From Microbacterium aurantiacum (lineage in GTDB: Bacteria > Actinomycetota > Actinomycetes > Actinomycetales > Microbacteriaceae), in NCBI RefSeq assembly GCF_021654035.1, contig NZ_JAJPDW010000006.1, positions 62,001 through 126,000 of the forward strand: a stretch of 64,000 bases of DNA. Direction: 5' to 3'. The notes under the pieces are model-generated. The model was not told the DNA's origin. It saw only the letters and a list, made by a program, of their open reading frames with translations, and made no database searches. Below are positions 1 to 9,882 of the stretch, in pieces. A program made the position numbers and the translations under genes. Within the stretch, counting starts at the first letter, position 1, and every line of letters starts with the position of its first letter.

Positions 1-875
1 GTCTCGACCCCGTCGAGCCACGCCTGCTCGATCTCGTCGGCGTAGTCGATGCGATAGGCCGCCTTCGCGCCGTACTCAAGGGCGACCTCGACCAGGCGGA
101 CGCTGTTGGAGGAGTTCGCCGATCCGACGACGATGACGAGATCGGCATCCTTGGCGACCTTCTTGATCGCGACCTGACGGTTCTGGGTCGCGTAGCAGAT
201 GTCGTCCGACGGCGGATCCTGCAGCTGCGGGAAGCGTTCGCGGAGCCGACGCACCGTCTCCATGGTCTCGTCGACGGACAGGGTCGTCTGCGACAGCCAC
301 ACCACGCGGGACGGGTCGCGCACCTCGACGGTGTCGGCCTCCTCGGGCGAGTTGACCACGGTGACGTGATCGGGCGCCTCACCGGCCGTCCCCTCGACCT
401 CCTCGTGCCCCTCGTGGCCGACGAGGAGGATCTCGAAGTCGTCGCGGGCGAAGCGCACGGCTTCACGGTGCACCTTCGTCACGAGAGGGCATGTGGCGTC
501 GATCGCCTGCAGGTTCCGATCCGCAGCCCCCTGCACAACCGCGGGAGAGACACCGTGGGCACTGAACACGACGTGCGCGCCCTCGGGGACCTCGTCGACC
601 TCCTCGACGAAGATCGCCCCCGCCTGCTCGAGCTCTGTCACCACGTGGATGTTGTGGACGATCTGCTTGCGGACGTAGACCGGAGCCCCGTACCGCTCCA
701 GCGCCTTCTCCACAGCGATGACGGCGCGGTCGACCCCGGCGCAGTATCCCCGAGGAGCGGCCAGGACGACGCGTTTGCGCCCGGGCACGGCGATATCCTG
801 AAGCGGTTCCCGCCTCCGCGGTACGCGTGGGACGGGCATGCTCACAGGGCTGCGGCCGACGGTGCTGGTGCTCAC
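1..875 (-). CDS. ispH: 4-hydroxy-3-methylbut-2-enyl diphosphate reductase (partial, 3' end outside window)
   Basis: Last enzyme of the MEP isoprenoid pathway, an iron-sulfur reductase that turns HMBPP into IPP and DMAPP. Reading leftwards from 875, the protein shows [17 protein letters not shown] with the first cluster cysteine, then [25 protein letters not shown] with the second cysteine, and [10 protein letters not shown]. The third cysteine region ([11 protein letters not shown]) is also present; the C-terminus lies beyond position 1. The GTG at 875 is preferred because TAGAAT lies exactly 6 nt upstream, as expected for a leaderless transcript. An ATG at 839 is the alternative start. It diverges from xseA, a familiar actinobacterial arrangement. 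Confidence 0.95.
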   Translation of the reverse strand, partial: MSTSTVGRSPVSMPVPRVPRRREPLQDIAVPGRKRVVLAAPRGYCAGVDRAVIAVEKALERYGAPVYVRKQIVHNIHVVTELEQAGAIFVEEVDEVPEGAHVVFSAHGVSPAVVQGAADRNLQAIDATCPLVTKVHREAVRFARDDFEILLVGHEGHEEVEGTAGEAPDHVTVVNSPEEADTVEVRDPSRVVWLSQTTLSVDETMETVRRLRERFPQLQDPPSDDICYATQNRQVAIKKVAKDADLVIVVGSANSSNSVRLVEVALEYGAKAAYRIDYADEIEQAWLDGVE

Positions 876-881
876 CCCATG

Positions 882-887
882 ATTCTA
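882..887 (-). promoter_or_regulatory. Leaderless -10 box (TAGAAT) of ispH
   Basis: TAGAAT is followed by 6 nt and then the GTG start at 875. No Shine-Dalgarno sequence precedes that start. This is a pattern match, not a mapped start site. Confidence 0.5.
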
Positions 888-944
888 CGGGGACCGCGTC
901 TGCACGGACCCCGAACGGATGCCGCACACCGGCGGAAGGACCCC

Positions 945-2225
945 ATGACGAGCTTTCAGGCAGCCGACGCGGTACGGCCTCGCGACTCCTCGGCGGAGGC
1001 GCCCACCTCCGTCGCCCGCCTGAACGAGACGATCCGCGACTTCATCGCCTCCTGGGGCTCGGTGTGGGTCGAAGGAGAGATCACGGCGTGGAACGTCCGC
1101 GGCGGCGCGGTGTTCGGTCGCCTGAAGGACCTCTCCGGCGACGCGCAGATCTCCTTCCGCATCTGGTCGTCCACGCGCGCCCGCCTGCCCGCGGATCTGA
1201 AGGTCGGCGATCACGTGGTGGCGTGCGTCAAGGCCGACTACTACCCCAAGGGCGGCGACCTCTCCTTCGGAGTGTCGGCCATGCGGCACATGGGGCTCGG
1301 CGATCAGCTCGAACGGCTCGAACGCCTGCGCGCCACCCTGCGGGCCGAGGGGCTGTTCGATGCCGCACGCAAGAGGCCCCTTCCCTTCCTTCCGCATGTC
1401 GTGGGCCTCATCACCGGTGAGCGGTCGGATGCCGAGAAGGACGTGCACCGCAATGCCGAGCTCCGCTGGCCCCAGGTCCGCTTCCACACGCGCCACGTGG
1501 CCGTCCAGGGGGATCGCTGCGTCCCCGAGACCATCGCAGCGCTGAAGGCGCTGGATGCCGACCCGGAGGTGGACGTCATCATCATCGCCCGCGGCGGCGG
1601 CGACCCGCAGACGCTGCTCGGATTCAGTGACGAGCGTCTCGTGCGCGCGGTCGCAGCCGCGACGACCCCGGTGGTCAGCGCCATCGGGCACGAGAACGAC
1701 CGACCGCTCCTCGACGATGTCGCCGACCTCCGCGCCTCGACACCCACCGACGCGGCCAAGCGGGTGGTTCCCGATGTCACCGAACAGCGCGCGCTGGTGG
1801 GCCAGTTGCGCAGCCGCCTGACGTCGCGCCTCACCCAGCGCATCGGGCACGACATCGCCCAGCTCGAGCAGCTCCGTTCCCGTCCGGTGCTGCGCGATCC
1901 GGCGGGCATGCTCGCCGGACGGGCGCACGACGTGGAACTCCAGGTCGCGCGCGGGCGCGAGCGGGTGCAGCGCGGCATCGACGTGCACGCACGGCGGATC
2001 GCGGAACTGCGGGCCACGTTGCGGGCCCTCTCCCCCGCGGCCACCCTGGCGCGTGGCTACGCCATCGCACATCGCGACGACGGCGTGATCATCCGCGACG
2101 CGGCGCAGGCTCCGAGCGGATCGACCATGGCCGTCACCGTCGCCCGCGGCACCCTCCGGGTGCGCTCGGAGGGTGAGATCCCGGAGGCGTCGGCGGCGGA
2201 CATGAGCGACCGGGAGCGGATTTAG
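945..2225 (+). CDS. xseA: Exodeoxyribonuclease VII large subunit
   Basis: Large subunit of exonuclease VII, which degrades single-stranded DNA and acts in repair and recombination with XseB. The 426-residue protein has an N-terminal OB-fold (roughly residues 20-110, [10 protein letters not shown]...[10 protein letters not shown]) and the catalytic core with [35 protein letters not shown] and [20 protein letters not shown]. The ATG at 945 follows a GGAAGG sequence at suitable spacing and gives the usual N-terminus. The frame stays open far upstream, but that part is antisense to ispH and is not coding. xseB follows 1 bp after the stop. Confidence 0.95.
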   Translation: MTSFQAADAVRPRDSSAEAPTSVARLNETIRDFIASWGSVWVEGEITAWNVRGGAVFGRLKDLSGDAQISFRIWSSTRARLPADLKVGDHVVACVKADYYPKGGDLSFGVSAMRHMGLGDQLERLERLRATLRAEGLFDAARKRPLPFLPHVVGLITGERSDAEKDVHRNAELRWPQVRFHTRHVAVQGDRCVPETIAALKALDADPEVDVIIIARGGGDPQTLLGFSDERLVRAVAAATTPVVSAIGHENDRPLLDDVADLRASTPTDAAKRVVPDVTEQRALVGQLRSRLTSRLTQRIGHDIAQLEQLRSRPVLRDPAGMLAGRAHDVELQVARGRERVQRGIDVHARRIAELRATLRALSPAATLARGYAIAHRDDGVIIRDAAQAPSGSTMAVTVARGTLRVRSEGEIPEASAADMSDRERI

Positions 2226-2228
2226 GAT
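2223..2228 (+). promoter_or_regulatory. Possible internal leaderless -10 box (TAGGAT) for xseB
   Basis: TAGGAT overlaps the xseA stop codon and lies 7 nt before the ATG at 2236. It suggests that xseB has its own leaderless start in addition to read-through from xseA. Confidence 0.35.
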
Positions 2229-2235
2229 GGACCCC

Positions 2236-2466
2236 ATGACCGAGACCACCGTCGCCGACGTGGCCGAGCTCTCCTTCGAACAGGCTCGTGACGAGCTGGT
2301 CCGCGTGGTCGCAGAGCTCGAGCAGGGCGCGCCGACGCTCGAGAAGTCCCTCGCGCTGTGGGAACGGGGCGAAGCCCTCGCGGCGCGCTGCGAAGAATGG
2401 CTGATCGGCGCGAAGCGCCGCCTGGACGCGGCGCGCGACGGCGCGGACGCGGAAGGGGCCGCGTGA
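2236..2466 (+). CDS. xseB: Exodeoxyribonuclease VII small subunit
   Basis: Small helical subunit of exonuclease VII. It shows the family pattern [20 protein letters not shown], with [18 protein letters not shown] after it. The chosen ATG at 2236 gives 76 residues; an in-frame ATG at 2227 would add three (MDP). The 2236 start fits the TAGGAT box 7 nt upstream. Its TGA shares one base with the ATG of the next gene, so translation is probably coupled. Confidence 0.92.
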   Translation: MTETTVADVAELSFEQARDELVRVVAELEQGAPTLEKSLALWERGEALAARCEEWLIGAKRRLDAARDGADAEGAA

Positions 2467-3104
2467 TGGCCGGCCGCCCGAATCGCGTGGTCGCCGAGAT
2501 CGGCCGACCCGAGACCCCGCAGGAGACCGCGGACCGCAAAGCGGCGGCGTCGCGCACCTACCGCGCCAGTCAGACCACCCGGAACCTGATCGCCGCGTTG
2601 CTGGTCACCCTGGCGGTGGTGGCGGTGATCATCTTCATCGTGCCCCGCGGGCAGGTCCCCGAGCGACCGCCGATCGACGTCCCCGCCGCCGCGGCGAGCG
2701 CGTCGGCGGCCGAGGAGCGCCCCGTGATCGCTCCTGCCACGCCGCAGGGCTGGCGGGTCAACGTCGCCGCCGTCGAGGGGAACCTCCCCCGCGCCTGGAC
2801 GATCGTCTACGCCACCGAGACCGGGTTCGTCCGCGTCGAGCAGGGGTTCGACGCCGACCCGGCCTGGCCGTCGCGCGAGCTCGCCGGTTCCGCCGTGGAC
2901 GGCACGGTCGACATCGGCGGCATCACGTGGGACCGCTACGTGATCCGCAACCCCGAACGCGCGGGGAACATCACCTCCGCGATCTCGACCTCGGTGGGCG
3001 AAGACATCGTGATGGTGTTCGGTGCCGCCGATGACGAGACGATCCGCATCGCGGCCGAGGCGGTCGCCCCCGAGATCCTCACCCTTGCCGAGGAGGCGCA
3101 GTGA
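2466..3104 (+). CDS. DUF4245 membrane-anchored protein
   Basis: A 212-residue actinobacterial protein of unknown function. A basic cytoplasmic start (residues 1-38) is followed by one membrane helix (NLIAALLVTLAVVAVIIFIV, about residues 39-58) and an exported domain with GWRVNVAAVEGNLPRAWTIVY and GFVRVEQGF, typical of DUF4245. It starts at 2466, overlapping the xseB stop by one base, and overlaps the carbonic anhydrase start by 4 bp, so it sits inside a co-translated run. No catalytic motif is visible. Confidence 0.85.
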   Translation: MAGRPNRVVAEIGRPETPQETADRKAAASRTYRASQTTRNLIAALLVTLAVVAVIIFIVPRGQVPERPPIDVPAAAASASAAEERPVIAPATPQGWRVNVAAVEGNLPRAWTIVYATETGFVRVEQGFDADPAWPSRELAGSAVDGTVDIGGITWDRYVIRNPERAGNITSAISTSVGEDIVMVFGAADDETIRIAAEAVAPEILTLAEEAQ

Positions 3105-3763
3105 CCCAGATCGACCCGTCCCCCACCCCCCGGCAGGTGTGGCGGGAGATGAAACGCGGAAACGCCCGGTTCGTCGCGGGCGAACCGCGGCACCCGCGAC
3201 AGGACGTCGACCGTCGGCATGAGCTGGAAGGCGGACAGCGGCCGCGCGCAGCCCTGTTCGGCTGCTCCGACTCGCGCCTGGCCGCGGAGATCATCTTCGA
3301 CAAGGGCCTCGGCGACCTGTTCGTCGTCCGCAACGCCGGTCAGGTCATCTCCGACTCGGTCGTGGGGAGCCTCGAGTACGCCGTGGCGGTCCTCGAGGTT
3401 CCGCTGATCGTCGTGCTCGGCCACGACGCGTGCGGCGCGGTGAACGCCGCGATCGAATCCACCGCCGCCGACGCGCCCGCCCTCCCCGCGCACATCTGGC
3501 GCCAGATCGCCCCCATCGTCCCCGCGGTGCGTCGCGTCATCCGCAACAGCGCCGGTGATCCGCAGGAACCGTCCGGGATCGACGCGGAAGAGGTCGGACG
3601 CGAACATCTGAAAGACACGATCGGCGAGCTCCTGCACTCCTCCGAGTTGATCAGCCTCGCCGTCGCCGACGGTCGGCTGGCCATCGTCGGCGCCAACTAC
3701 CGACTCGGGGAAGGCACCGCCGTCCCCTCCGTCATCGTCGGCGACGCCGGCGACGACGAGTGA
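3101..3763 (+). CDS. Beta-class carbonic anhydrase
   Basis: Interconverts CO2 and bicarbonate with a zinc ion. The 220-residue protein has the beta-class signature: CSDSRLAAE, with the first Cys and the Asp/Arg pair, and GHDACGAV, with the His and second Cys ligands. VVRNAGQ and GSLEYAV are also conserved. The GTG start at 3101 overlaps the DUF4245 stop as GTGA, and no better start lies nearby. It is followed by a 7-bp tandem repeat before fumC. Confidence 0.93.
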   Translation: MTQIDPSPTPRQVWREMKRGNARFVAGEPRHPRQDVDRRHELEGGQRPRAALFGCSDSRLAAEIIFDKGLGDLFVVRNAGQVISDSVVGSLEYAVAVLEVPLIVVLGHDACGAVNAAIESTAADAPALPAHIWRQIAPIVPAVRRVIRNSAGDPQEPSGIDAEEVGREHLKDTIGELLHSSELISLAVADGRLAIVGANYRLGEGTAVPSVIVGDAGDDE

Positions 3764-3764
3764 C

Positions 3765-3799
3765 CCATCGACCATCGACCATCGACCATCGACCATCGA
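3765..3799 (+). repeat. Tandem heptamer repeat, CCATCGA x5
   Basis: Five exact, uninterrupted copies of CCATCGA (35 bp) fill the gap between the carbonic anhydrase stop and the fumC ribosome binding site. The repeat ends about 16 bp before the fumC start, so a change in copy number would change the leader length without touching a reading frame. Confidence 0.95.
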
Positions 3800-3815
3800 C
3801 GACAGGAACAATGAC

Positions 3816-5210
3816 GTGACCGACCTCGAGTACCGCATCGAGCACGACACCATGGGCGAGGTGCGCGTGCCCAAGAACGCGCTCTACGCCGCGCAGACCC
3901 AGCGCGCGGTGGAGAACTTCCCGATCTCCGGCGACAGCCTCGATCCCGCGCAGATCGGCGCGCTGGCCCGCATCAAGAAGGCCGCCGCGCTGGCGAACAA
4001 GGAGCTCGGAACCCTGGATGCCGCGATCGCCGATGCCATCGCCGCGGCCGCCGACGAGGTCATCAGCGGAATCCACGCCGATCAGTTCCCGATCGACGTC
4101 TACCAGACCGGCTCGGGCACGTCCTCGAACATGAACATGAACGAGGTGCTCGCGACGCTCGCGTCGGCGCGCCTGGGGGCGCGCGTGCACCCCAACGATC
4201 ACGTCAACGCCTCCCAGTCCTCCAACGACGTCTTCCCGACCTCGGTCCACGTCGCCGTCACGCAGGAACTCATCGACGATCTCATCCCGTCGCTCGACCA
4301 CCTCGCCGTCGCGCTCGAGGAGAAGGCGGAGCTGTGGAAGGGCGCGGTCAAGGCGGGTCGTACGCACCTGATGGATGCCACGCCCGTCACCCTCGGGCAG
4401 GAGTTCGGCGGGTACGCCCGCCAGATCCGACTCGGCATCGAGCGGGTGCAGTCCGTGATCCCTCGGGTCGCCGAGGTGCCGCTCGGCGGCACGGCCGTGG
4501 GCACGGGCATCAACACCCCTCCCGGGTTCCCGCAGAAGGTGCTGGAGATCCTGGTCGCCGAGACCGAACTGCCGATCACCGAGGCGAAGGACCACTTCGA
4601 GGCTCAGGCGAACCGCGACGCCCTGGTCGAGGCATCCGGCGCCCTGCGCACGATCGCGGTGTCCCTGACGAAGATCAACAACGACCTGCGCTGGATGGGC
4701 TCCGGCCCCAACACGGGCCTCGGCGAGCTCCACATCCCCGACCTGCAGCCCGGGTCGTCGATCATGCCCGGCAAGGTGAACCCCGTCGTCCCCGAAGCGA
4801 CGCTCATGGTGTGCGCACGCGTCATCGGGAACGACGCCACCATCGCCTGGTCCGGCGCCTCGGGAGCGTTCGAGCTCAACGTCGCCATCCCGGTCATGGG
4901 GACGGCGCTGCTGGAGTCCATCCGTCTGCTGTCCAACTCGATGCGCGTTCTCGCGGACAAGACCATCCGCGGGCTGGAGGCGAACCTCGAGCGCGCCGCC
5001 GCGTTCGCCGGCATGTCACCGTCGATCGTCACCCCGTTGAACAAGCTCATCGGCTACGAGGCGGCCGCGGCGATCGCCAAGCACTCGGTCGCGCGCGGGA
5101 TCACCGTGCGTGAGGCCGTGATCGACCTCGGATACGTGGAGCGCGGGGAGCTCACGCTGGAGCAGCTGGACGAGAAGCTCGATCTGCTGTCGATGACGCA
5201 CCCCGGGTGA
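3816..5210 (+). CDS. fumC: Class II fumarate hydratase
   Basis: Iron-independent fumarase of the citric acid cycle, fumarate to malate. The 464-residue length is typical. Conserved blocks are [49 protein letters not shown] and the superfamily signature [11 protein letters not shown]. The GTG at 3816 follows an AGGA sequence at 3804-3807; the ATG at 3811 runs straight into a stop. The 3' end overlaps the downstream histidine kinase by 4 bp (GTGA). Confidence 0.96.
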   Translation: MTDLEYRIEHDTMGEVRVPKNALYAAQTQRAVENFPISGDSLDPAQIGALARIKKAAALANKELGTLDAAIADAIAAAADEVISGIHADQFPIDVYQTGSGTSSNMNMNEVLATLASARLGARVHPNDHVNASQSSNDVFPTSVHVAVTQELIDDLIPSLDHLAVALEEKAELWKGAVKAGRTHLMDATPVTLGQEFGGYARQIRLGIERVQSVIPRVAEVPLGGTAVGTGINTPPGFPQKVLEILVAETELPITEAKDHFEAQANRDALVEASGALRTIAVSLTKINNDLRWMGSGPNTGLGELHIPDLQPGSSIMPGKVNPVVPEATLMVCARVIGNDATIAWSGASGAFELNVAIPVMGTALLESIRLLSNSMRVLADKTIRGLEANLERAAAFAGMSPSIVTPLNKLIGYEAAAAIAKHSVARGITVREAVIDLGYVERGELTLEQLDEKLDLLSMTHPG

Positions 5211-6721
5211 GCCGCCCATATCGGGACATGCGCCGTTCACGACGCCCGGTATCGGCCCGTGTCAGGATCCTCACCGCGATCCTGACCGTGGCCGGTATCG
5301 GGCTCGCCCTCGTCGGCGGGGTGACCTTCCTCGTCCAGCGGCAGCAGGTCCTCGCGGAGATCGACGATCGGCTCGGGAATCAGGTGGAGCGGCTGCACTC
5401 GATCGCCGCGGACGGTGATCCGGACGCGCCCTCGGGACCCGTCTCGCTCACCGTCGACCGGTACGCCGACGTCGATGCCTACCTGCAAGAGGTCGTCGCG
5501 CGCCTGGTCCCGGCCCGGACCGAGGCGTCGTTCGCCGTCGTGGACGGAAGCGCGCCGATCGCGTCGTCCACCCTCTCGGGATTCGACGTCTCCGACGACG
5601 AGGCGTTCGTCACCCGGGTGCGGGAGGATACCGCGGACGGGGGCATCCGCCGCGGAACTGCACTCACGGATGCCGGGACCCTGCGCTACATCGCCATCCC
5701 GGTCTCCGTCGAGGGCGACACCCGCACGGGCGTGTACGTGCGCGCCGTCGACCTCGACGCCTCATTGGCGCCTGTCACGACCGCGATGACGACCTACGTC
5801 GTGGCGGGGATCGTCGTCCTCGGAGTCATCGGAATCGTCGGCTGGTTCGTCACCGGCCGGCTCCTCTCCCCTATCCGCCACCTGCGGGAGACGGCCGCGG
5901 CGATCTCCCTGGAAGACCTCTCCGCGCGCCTGCCCACTGCGGGCAACGACGACATCTCCGATCTCTCGCGCACCGTGAACTCGATGCTCGATCGCCTCGA
6001 GGGATCCGTCGACACCCAGCGGCAGCTCCTGGACGACGTCCGCCACGAGTTGAAGACGCCGATCACCATCGTCCGCGGCCACCTGGAGCTCATGGATCCG
6101 CGGGATCAGGCCGACGCCGCCGCCGCCCGGGAGATCGGCATCGCCGAGCTCGACCGTCTCGCGCGGCTCGTCGAGGACATCGACCTCCTCGCCGCCGCGG
6201 AGGGCGAGCAGTACGCGATGGCATCCGTCAGATTGGACCAACTGACCGCCCGGCTCGGCGAACTGATCGCCGTCATCCCCGACCACCGCTGGAGCCTCGC
6301 GCACGTGTCGCGGGGACGGATCATCGGGGACGCGGACCGTCTCCTGCAGGCGTGGCTGCAGCTGGCCGACAACGCCGCGAAGTACACGCCACCCGGATCG
6401 CCGATCGAGGTGGGCAGTGTCCTGGACGAGCGGGGCGCGCGCCTGTGGGTTCGCGACCACGGTCCCGGCATCCCCCGAGCCGCTCGGCATCGCATCTTCC
6501 GACGGTTCGATCGCGCCGACACCAAGCGCGCCGTGGGAGGCTCGGGTCTGGGCCTGGCGATCGTGGATGCGATCGCCAAGGGCCACGGGGGCTCGTGCAA
6601 CGTCGACGACACCCCCGGCGGCGGGGCGACGTTCACCATTCATCTGCCGCAGACAACCGTCGACCTGCCCGCACCGGTGCGGGCAGGAGACGTCGTGATG
6701 CAGCGAGAGGCCACCGCATGA
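5207..6721 (+). CDS. Sensor histidine kinase
   Basis: Membrane sensor kinase of a two-component system; the signal is unknown. There is an N-terminal helix ([20 protein letters not shown]), an extracytoplasmic sensor region of about 145 residues, and a second helix ([20 protein letters not shown]). A HAMP region ([17 protein letters not shown]), the phosphoacceptor block [16 protein letters not shown] and an ATPase domain with NAAKYT, DHGPGIP and [10 protein letters not shown] follow. The start overlaps the fumC stop; an ATG at 5228 is the alternative. The regulator gene overlaps its end by 4 bp. Confidence 0.93.
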   Translation: MSRPYRDMRRSRRPVSARVRILTAILTVAGIGLALVGGVTFLVQRQQVLAEIDDRLGNQVERLHSIAADGDPDAPSGPVSLTVDRYADVDAYLQEVVARLVPARTEASFAVVDGSAPIASSTLSGFDVSDDEAFVTRVREDTADGGIRRGTALTDAGTLRYIAIPVSVEGDTRTGVYVRAVDLDASLAPVTTAMTTYVVAGIVVLGVIGIVGWFVTGRLLSPIRHLRETAAAISLEDLSARLPTAGNDDISDLSRTVNSMLDRLEGSVDTQRQLLDDVRHELKTPITIVRGHLELMDPRDQADAAAAREIGIAELDRLARLVEDIDLLAAAEGEQYAMASVRLDQLTARLGELIAVIPDHRWSLAHVSRGRIIGDADRLLQAWLQLADNAAKYTPPGSPIEVGSVLDERGARLWVRDHGPGIPRAARHRIFRRFDRADTKRAVGGSGLGLAIVDAIAKGHGGSCNVDDTPGGGATFTIHLPQTTVDLPAPVRAGDVVMQREATA

Positions 6722-7374
6722 CGAGGATCCTGATCATCGAGGACGAACCCCGTATCGCGGCTTTCGTCAGCCGCGGGCTCGCGAACGCCGGATACGAGAC
6801 CACCATCATCGACGACGGCGTCGAGGGGCTCGCGGCCGCACTCCGCGGCGACGGCGACCTCGTGCTCCTGGACGTCGGCCTCCCCGGCATCGACGGCTTC
6901 GACGTGCTGCGCGAACTGCGCGCGCGAGGATCGCTCGTCCCCGTCATCATGCTCACGGCGCGCTCCAGCACCAGAGACACCGTCGACGGCCTCGACGCCG
7001 GCGCGAACGACTACGTCGCGAAACCCTTCACCTTCGAGGAGCTCCTCGCGCGCGTCCGCTCCCGCCTCCGCGAAGCCGCACCCACGACGGGGGTGTCCGT
7101 CGGACACGGCGACGTGCACCTCGACATCCTCGCCCGCCGAGCCACGGTTGCCGGCCGGGAGGTCGATCTCTCGGCCCGCGAGTTCGCCCTCGCGGAGCAG
7201 TTCTTGCGCAACCCGGGCCGCGTCCTCACGCGAGAGCACCTTCTCCGCAGCGTCTGGGCCCTGGATTTCGATCCGGGCTCGAACGTCGTCGACGTGTACG
7301 TCCGGTACCTCCGCGGCAAGCTCGGGAGCGCGCGCATCGTGACCGTTCGCGGCGCGGGCTACCGCTGGGAGTGA
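6718..7374 (+). CDS. OmpR-family response regulator
   Basis: A 218-residue DNA-binding response regulator, partner of the overlapping kinase. The receiver domain has the acidic pair in IIEDEPRI, the phosphoacceptor Asp in LVLLDVGLPGIDGFDVL, the Thr in MLTARSS and the Lys in NDYVAKPFTFEELLARV. The C-terminal winged helix ends in VDVYVRYLRGKL and VRGAGYRWE. The ATG at 6718 overlaps the kinase stop. A strong hairpin follows the stop and faces phoH. Confidence 0.93.
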   Translation: MTRILIIEDEPRIAAFVSRGLANAGYETTIIDDGVEGLAAALRGDGDLVLLDVGLPGIDGFDVLRELRARGSLVPVIMLTARSSTRDTVDGLDAGANDYVAKPFTFEELLARVRSRLREAAPTTGVSVGHGDVHLDILARRATVAGREVDLSAREFALAEQFLRNPGRVLTREHLLRSVWALDFDPGSNVVDVYVRYLRGKLGSARIVTVRGAGYRWE

Positions 7375-7389
7375 GCGCGCCGGCGAGCC

Positions 7390-7426
7390 GACGGGTGGGG
7401 CGCGACGGAGCGCGACCCCACCCGTC
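7390..7426. terminator. Bidirectional terminator between response regulator and phoH
   Basis: GACGGGTGGGG at 7390-7400 pairs perfectly with 7416-7426 across a 15-nt loop. It lies in the short gap between two convergent genes. There is no clear T-tract, which is common in high-GC actinobacteria. Confidence 0.7.
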
Positions 7427-7431
7427 CGGCC

Positions 7432-8781
7432 TCAGGCGAGCTCGCCCGCCTCGAGGAGGTCGGTGACGAGCGCGGCGATCGCCGAGCGCTCCGACCGGGT
7501 GAGGGTGACGTGGCCGAACAGCCCGTGCCCCTTGAGGGTCTCGATGACCGAGGCGATTCCGTCGTGGCGGCCGACCCGCAGGTTGTCCCGCTGGCCGACG
7601 TCATGCGTCAGCACAACGCGGGAGTTCTGGCCGATCCGGCTGAGCACCGTGAGCAGGACGTTCCGCTCCAGCGACTGCGCTTCGTCCACGATCACGAACG
7701 CGTCGTGCAGCGAGCGCCCGCGGATGTGGGTCAGCGGCATCACCTCGAGCAGACCCCGCTCCACCACCTCTTCGAGGACATTGGCGGACACCACCGAGCC
7801 GAGCGTGTCGAAGACCGCCTGCCCCCACGGGTTCATCTTCTCCTGCGCGTCACCGGGAAGGTATCCGAGCTCCTGGCCGCCGACGGCGTACAGCGGCCGG
7901 AAGACGATGATCTTCCGCTGCTGCTGCCGCTCGAGCACCGCCTCCAGGCCGGCGCACAGGGCCAGGGCGGATTTGCCCGTCCCGGCGCGACCCCCGAGCG
8001 AAACGATGCCGACATCGGGGTCGAGCAGAAGATCGATCGCGATGCGCTGCTCCGCCGAGCGTCCGTGGAGGCCGAACACCTCACGGTCGCCGCGCACGAG
8101 CCGGTACTCACCCGGACCGCTCACCCGGCCGAGGGCCGAGCCTCGCTCCGAATGGATGATGAGGCCGGTGTTCACCGGGAGCCCGCGCACGTCGTCTCCC
8201 GTTGCAACCTCGCTCTCGTAGAGGTCGCTGATCTCGTCGCCGGACACGTCGATGGTCGCGATGCCGGTCCACCCGGAATCGACCGCCTGTTCGGCGAGGT
8301 ACTCTTCGGCGCTGATCCCGAGGGATGCGGCCTTCACGCGCATCGGGAGATCTTTCGAGACGACCGTGACCTCCTGGCCGCCCCCCGCCAGATGCAGCGC
8401 AACGGCGAGGATCCGCGAATCGTTGTCCCCCAACCGCATCCCGGCGGGAAGGACGGTGGGATCGGTGTTCCCCAGCTCGACGCGGAGCGTGCCGTCCTCG
8501 CCGACGGGGACGGGGAAGTCGAGGCGTCCGTGCTCGATGCGCAGCTCGTCGAGGTGGCGCAGAGCCTGACGGGCGAAGTACCCGATCTCCGGGTCGTGCC
8601 GCTTCCCCTCCAGCTCGGTGATCACGACGACGGGGATGACGACGCTGTGCTCGGCGAAGCGGAAGAACGCCCGCGGATCGCTCAGCAACACGGAGGTGTC
8701 CAGGACGTAGGTGCGCAGGTCCTGCGCCTCGTCGACCTCGTGTGCGCTTTCGTGCTGCCTGTGTGGTGCTCGTGTGGTCAC
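7432..8781 (-). CDS. PIN domain-PhoH family ATPase
   Basis: A 449-residue protein with an N-terminal PIN ribonuclease-like domain ([13 protein letters not shown] near residues 24-36) and a C-terminal PhoH ATPase domain. The ATPase has Walker [16 protein letters not shown] (about residue 270) and Walker [27 protein letters not shown]-PhoH proteins are RNA helicase/RNase proteins in mycobacteria; the role here is inferred. The frame is open to 8931, but the GTG at 8781 has a GGGAG sequence 6 nt upstream and gives the usual N-terminus. A perfect palindrome lies just before the ribosome binding site. Confidence 0.9.
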   Translation of the reverse strand: MTTRAPHRQHESAHEVDEAQDLRTYVLDTSVLLSDPRAFFRFAEHSVVIPVVVITELEGKRHDPEIGYFARQALRHLDELRIEHGRLDFPVPVGEDGTLRVELGNTDPTVLPAGMRLGDNDSRILAVALHLAGGGQEVTVVSKDLPMRVKAASLGISAEEYLAEQAVDSGWTGIATIDVSGDEISDLYESEVATGDDVRGLPVNTGLIIHSERGSALGRVSGPGEYRLVRGDREVFGLHGRSAEQRIAIDLLLDPDVGIVSLGGRAGTGKSALALCAGLEAVLERQQQRKIIVFRPLYAVGGQELGYLPGDAQEKMNPWGQAVFDTLGSVVSANVLEEVVERGLLEVMPLTHIRGRSLHDAFVIVDEAQSLERNVLLTVLSRIGQNSRVVLTHDVGQRDNLRVGRHDGIASVIETLKGHGLFGHVTLTRSERSAIAALVTDLLEAGELA

Positions 8782-8795
8782 AACCGACTCCCGCC

Positions 8796-8815
8796 CCGGG
8801 TGGGTTCCCACCCGG
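8796..8815. promoter_or_regulatory. Perfect 20-bp palindrome upstream of phoH
   Basis: CCGGGTGGG and CCCACCCGG flank a 2-bp centre. It ends about 15 bp before the phoH start. It could be the uppS terminator, a structure in the phoH leader, or an operator; the sequence does not decide. Confidence 0.5.
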
Positions 8816-8984
8816 TTCTTCACGAGTCGACCGGAGGTCACGAGTCGCGATCCGAGAGGCCGACCCGATCGGGCGCCTTGCCCGATGCGATGAACGTACG
8901 ACGTGCGGCCGCGCGCCTCCGCATCCGACACGCGGACGATTCGTTACGCGCAGATGAACTTCGCCGCACCGGCCGCGACGCGCC

Positions 8985-9770
8985 TCAGCTGCCGTAGCGG
9001 CGGTCGCGGCTCGCGTAGTCGCGGATGGCCCGGAGGAAGTCGACCTCGCGAAGATCCGGTCCGAGCGCCTCGACGAAATAGAACTCCGAATGAGCGCTCT
9101 GCCACAGGAGGAAATCGCTCAGGCGCTGCTCTCCCGAGGTGCGGATGACGAGGTCCGGGTCCGGCTGCCCGCCGGTGTACAGATGCTCGCCGATCTGCTC
9201 CGGAGTGAGACTCTCCGCGAGGTCCTCGAGGGAGCCGCCGGAGGTGCCGTGCTGGGCGATGATGCTGCGGACGGCGTCGACGATCTCGCCGCGCCCGCCG
9301 TACCCCACGGCGAGGTTGACGTGCAGGCCCGAGTGACCGCGGGTGCGCGCCGACGCATCGGCCAGGACGCGGGCGAGATCGGGCGGGAGCCCGTCGGCCC
9401 GTCCGACGTGCTGCACGCGCCAGTCGCGCTCGCGCGAGAGCTCCTCGGCAAGCTCGGCGATGATGTCGATCAGGTCGGACAGCTCACCGGAATCGCGCTT
9501 GCGCAGGTTGTCCGTGGAGAGCAGGTACAGCGAGACCACGCGGATTCCGACGTCGTCGCACCACCCGAGGAACTCCCGCATCTTCGCCGCGCCGGCGCGG
9601 TGTCCGTGGGCTGCCGAGTCGTACCCCAGCTGCCGCGCCCAACGACGATTGCCGTCGATCATCATCGCGAGGTGATGCGGAACGGTCTCGGGATCCAACC
9701 GCCGCCGCAGGCGGTTGATGTACAGCCGGTAGAGGGGCCCTCTGCCCTCGTTCGACGGGGTACGCGTCAC
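8985..9770 (-). CDS. uppS: Isoprenyl transferase (cis-prenyl diphosphate synthase)
   Basis: Cis-prenyltransferase that extends allylic diphosphates with IPP for the polyprenyl carrier lipids of wall synthesis. The 261-residue protein has the catalytic Asp in MMIDGNRRWARQLG (near residue 39), GHRAGAAKMREFLGWC, YLLSTDNLRKR, and the C-terminal RTSGEQRLSDFLLWQ and HSEFYF blocks. The product chain length cannot be told from sequence. The GTG start at 9770 lies 6 nt after a TAGCGT box. Confidence 0.94.
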   Translation of the reverse strand: MTRTPSNEGRGPLYRLYINRLRRRLDPETVPHHLAMMIDGNRRWARQLGYDSAAHGHRAGAAKMREFLGWCDDVGIRVVSLYLLSTDNLRKRDSGELSDLIDIIAELAEELSRERDWRVQHVGRADGLPPDLARVLADASARTRGHSGLHVNLAVGYGGRGEIVDAVRSIIAQHGTSGGSLEDLAESLTPEQIGEHLYTGGQPDPDLVIRTSGEQRLSDFLLWQSAHSEFYFVEALGPDLREVDFLRAIRDYASRDRRYGS

Positions 9771-9776
9771 CCCCCT

Positions 9777-9782
9777 ACGCTA
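9777..9782 (-). promoter_or_regulatory. Leaderless -10 box (TAGCGT) of uppS
   Basis: TAGCGT, 6 nt, then the GTG start at 9770, with no room for a separate ribosome binding site. Confidence 0.5.
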
Positions 9783-9870
9783 CCCCGAGCGGGCGGGCAC
9801 CGCAGTGTGGCACTCCATCCCACGAGCGCCGGAACCGGGTATGTGCCGCCCGAGGAATGCGGGCGCGCCG

Positions 9871-9876
9871 TACCCT
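9871..9876 (+). promoter_or_regulatory. Leaderless -10 box (TACCCT) of trhA
   Basis: TACCCT, 6 nt, then the ATG at 9883; no Shine-Dalgarno sequence is present. Confidence 0.45.
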
Positions 9877-9882
9877 GTTCCC

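Noticed and set aside
3765-3799. Possible CRISPR-like array
   Set aside because: The units are 7 bp and directly adjacent with no spacers, so it is a simple tandem repeat.
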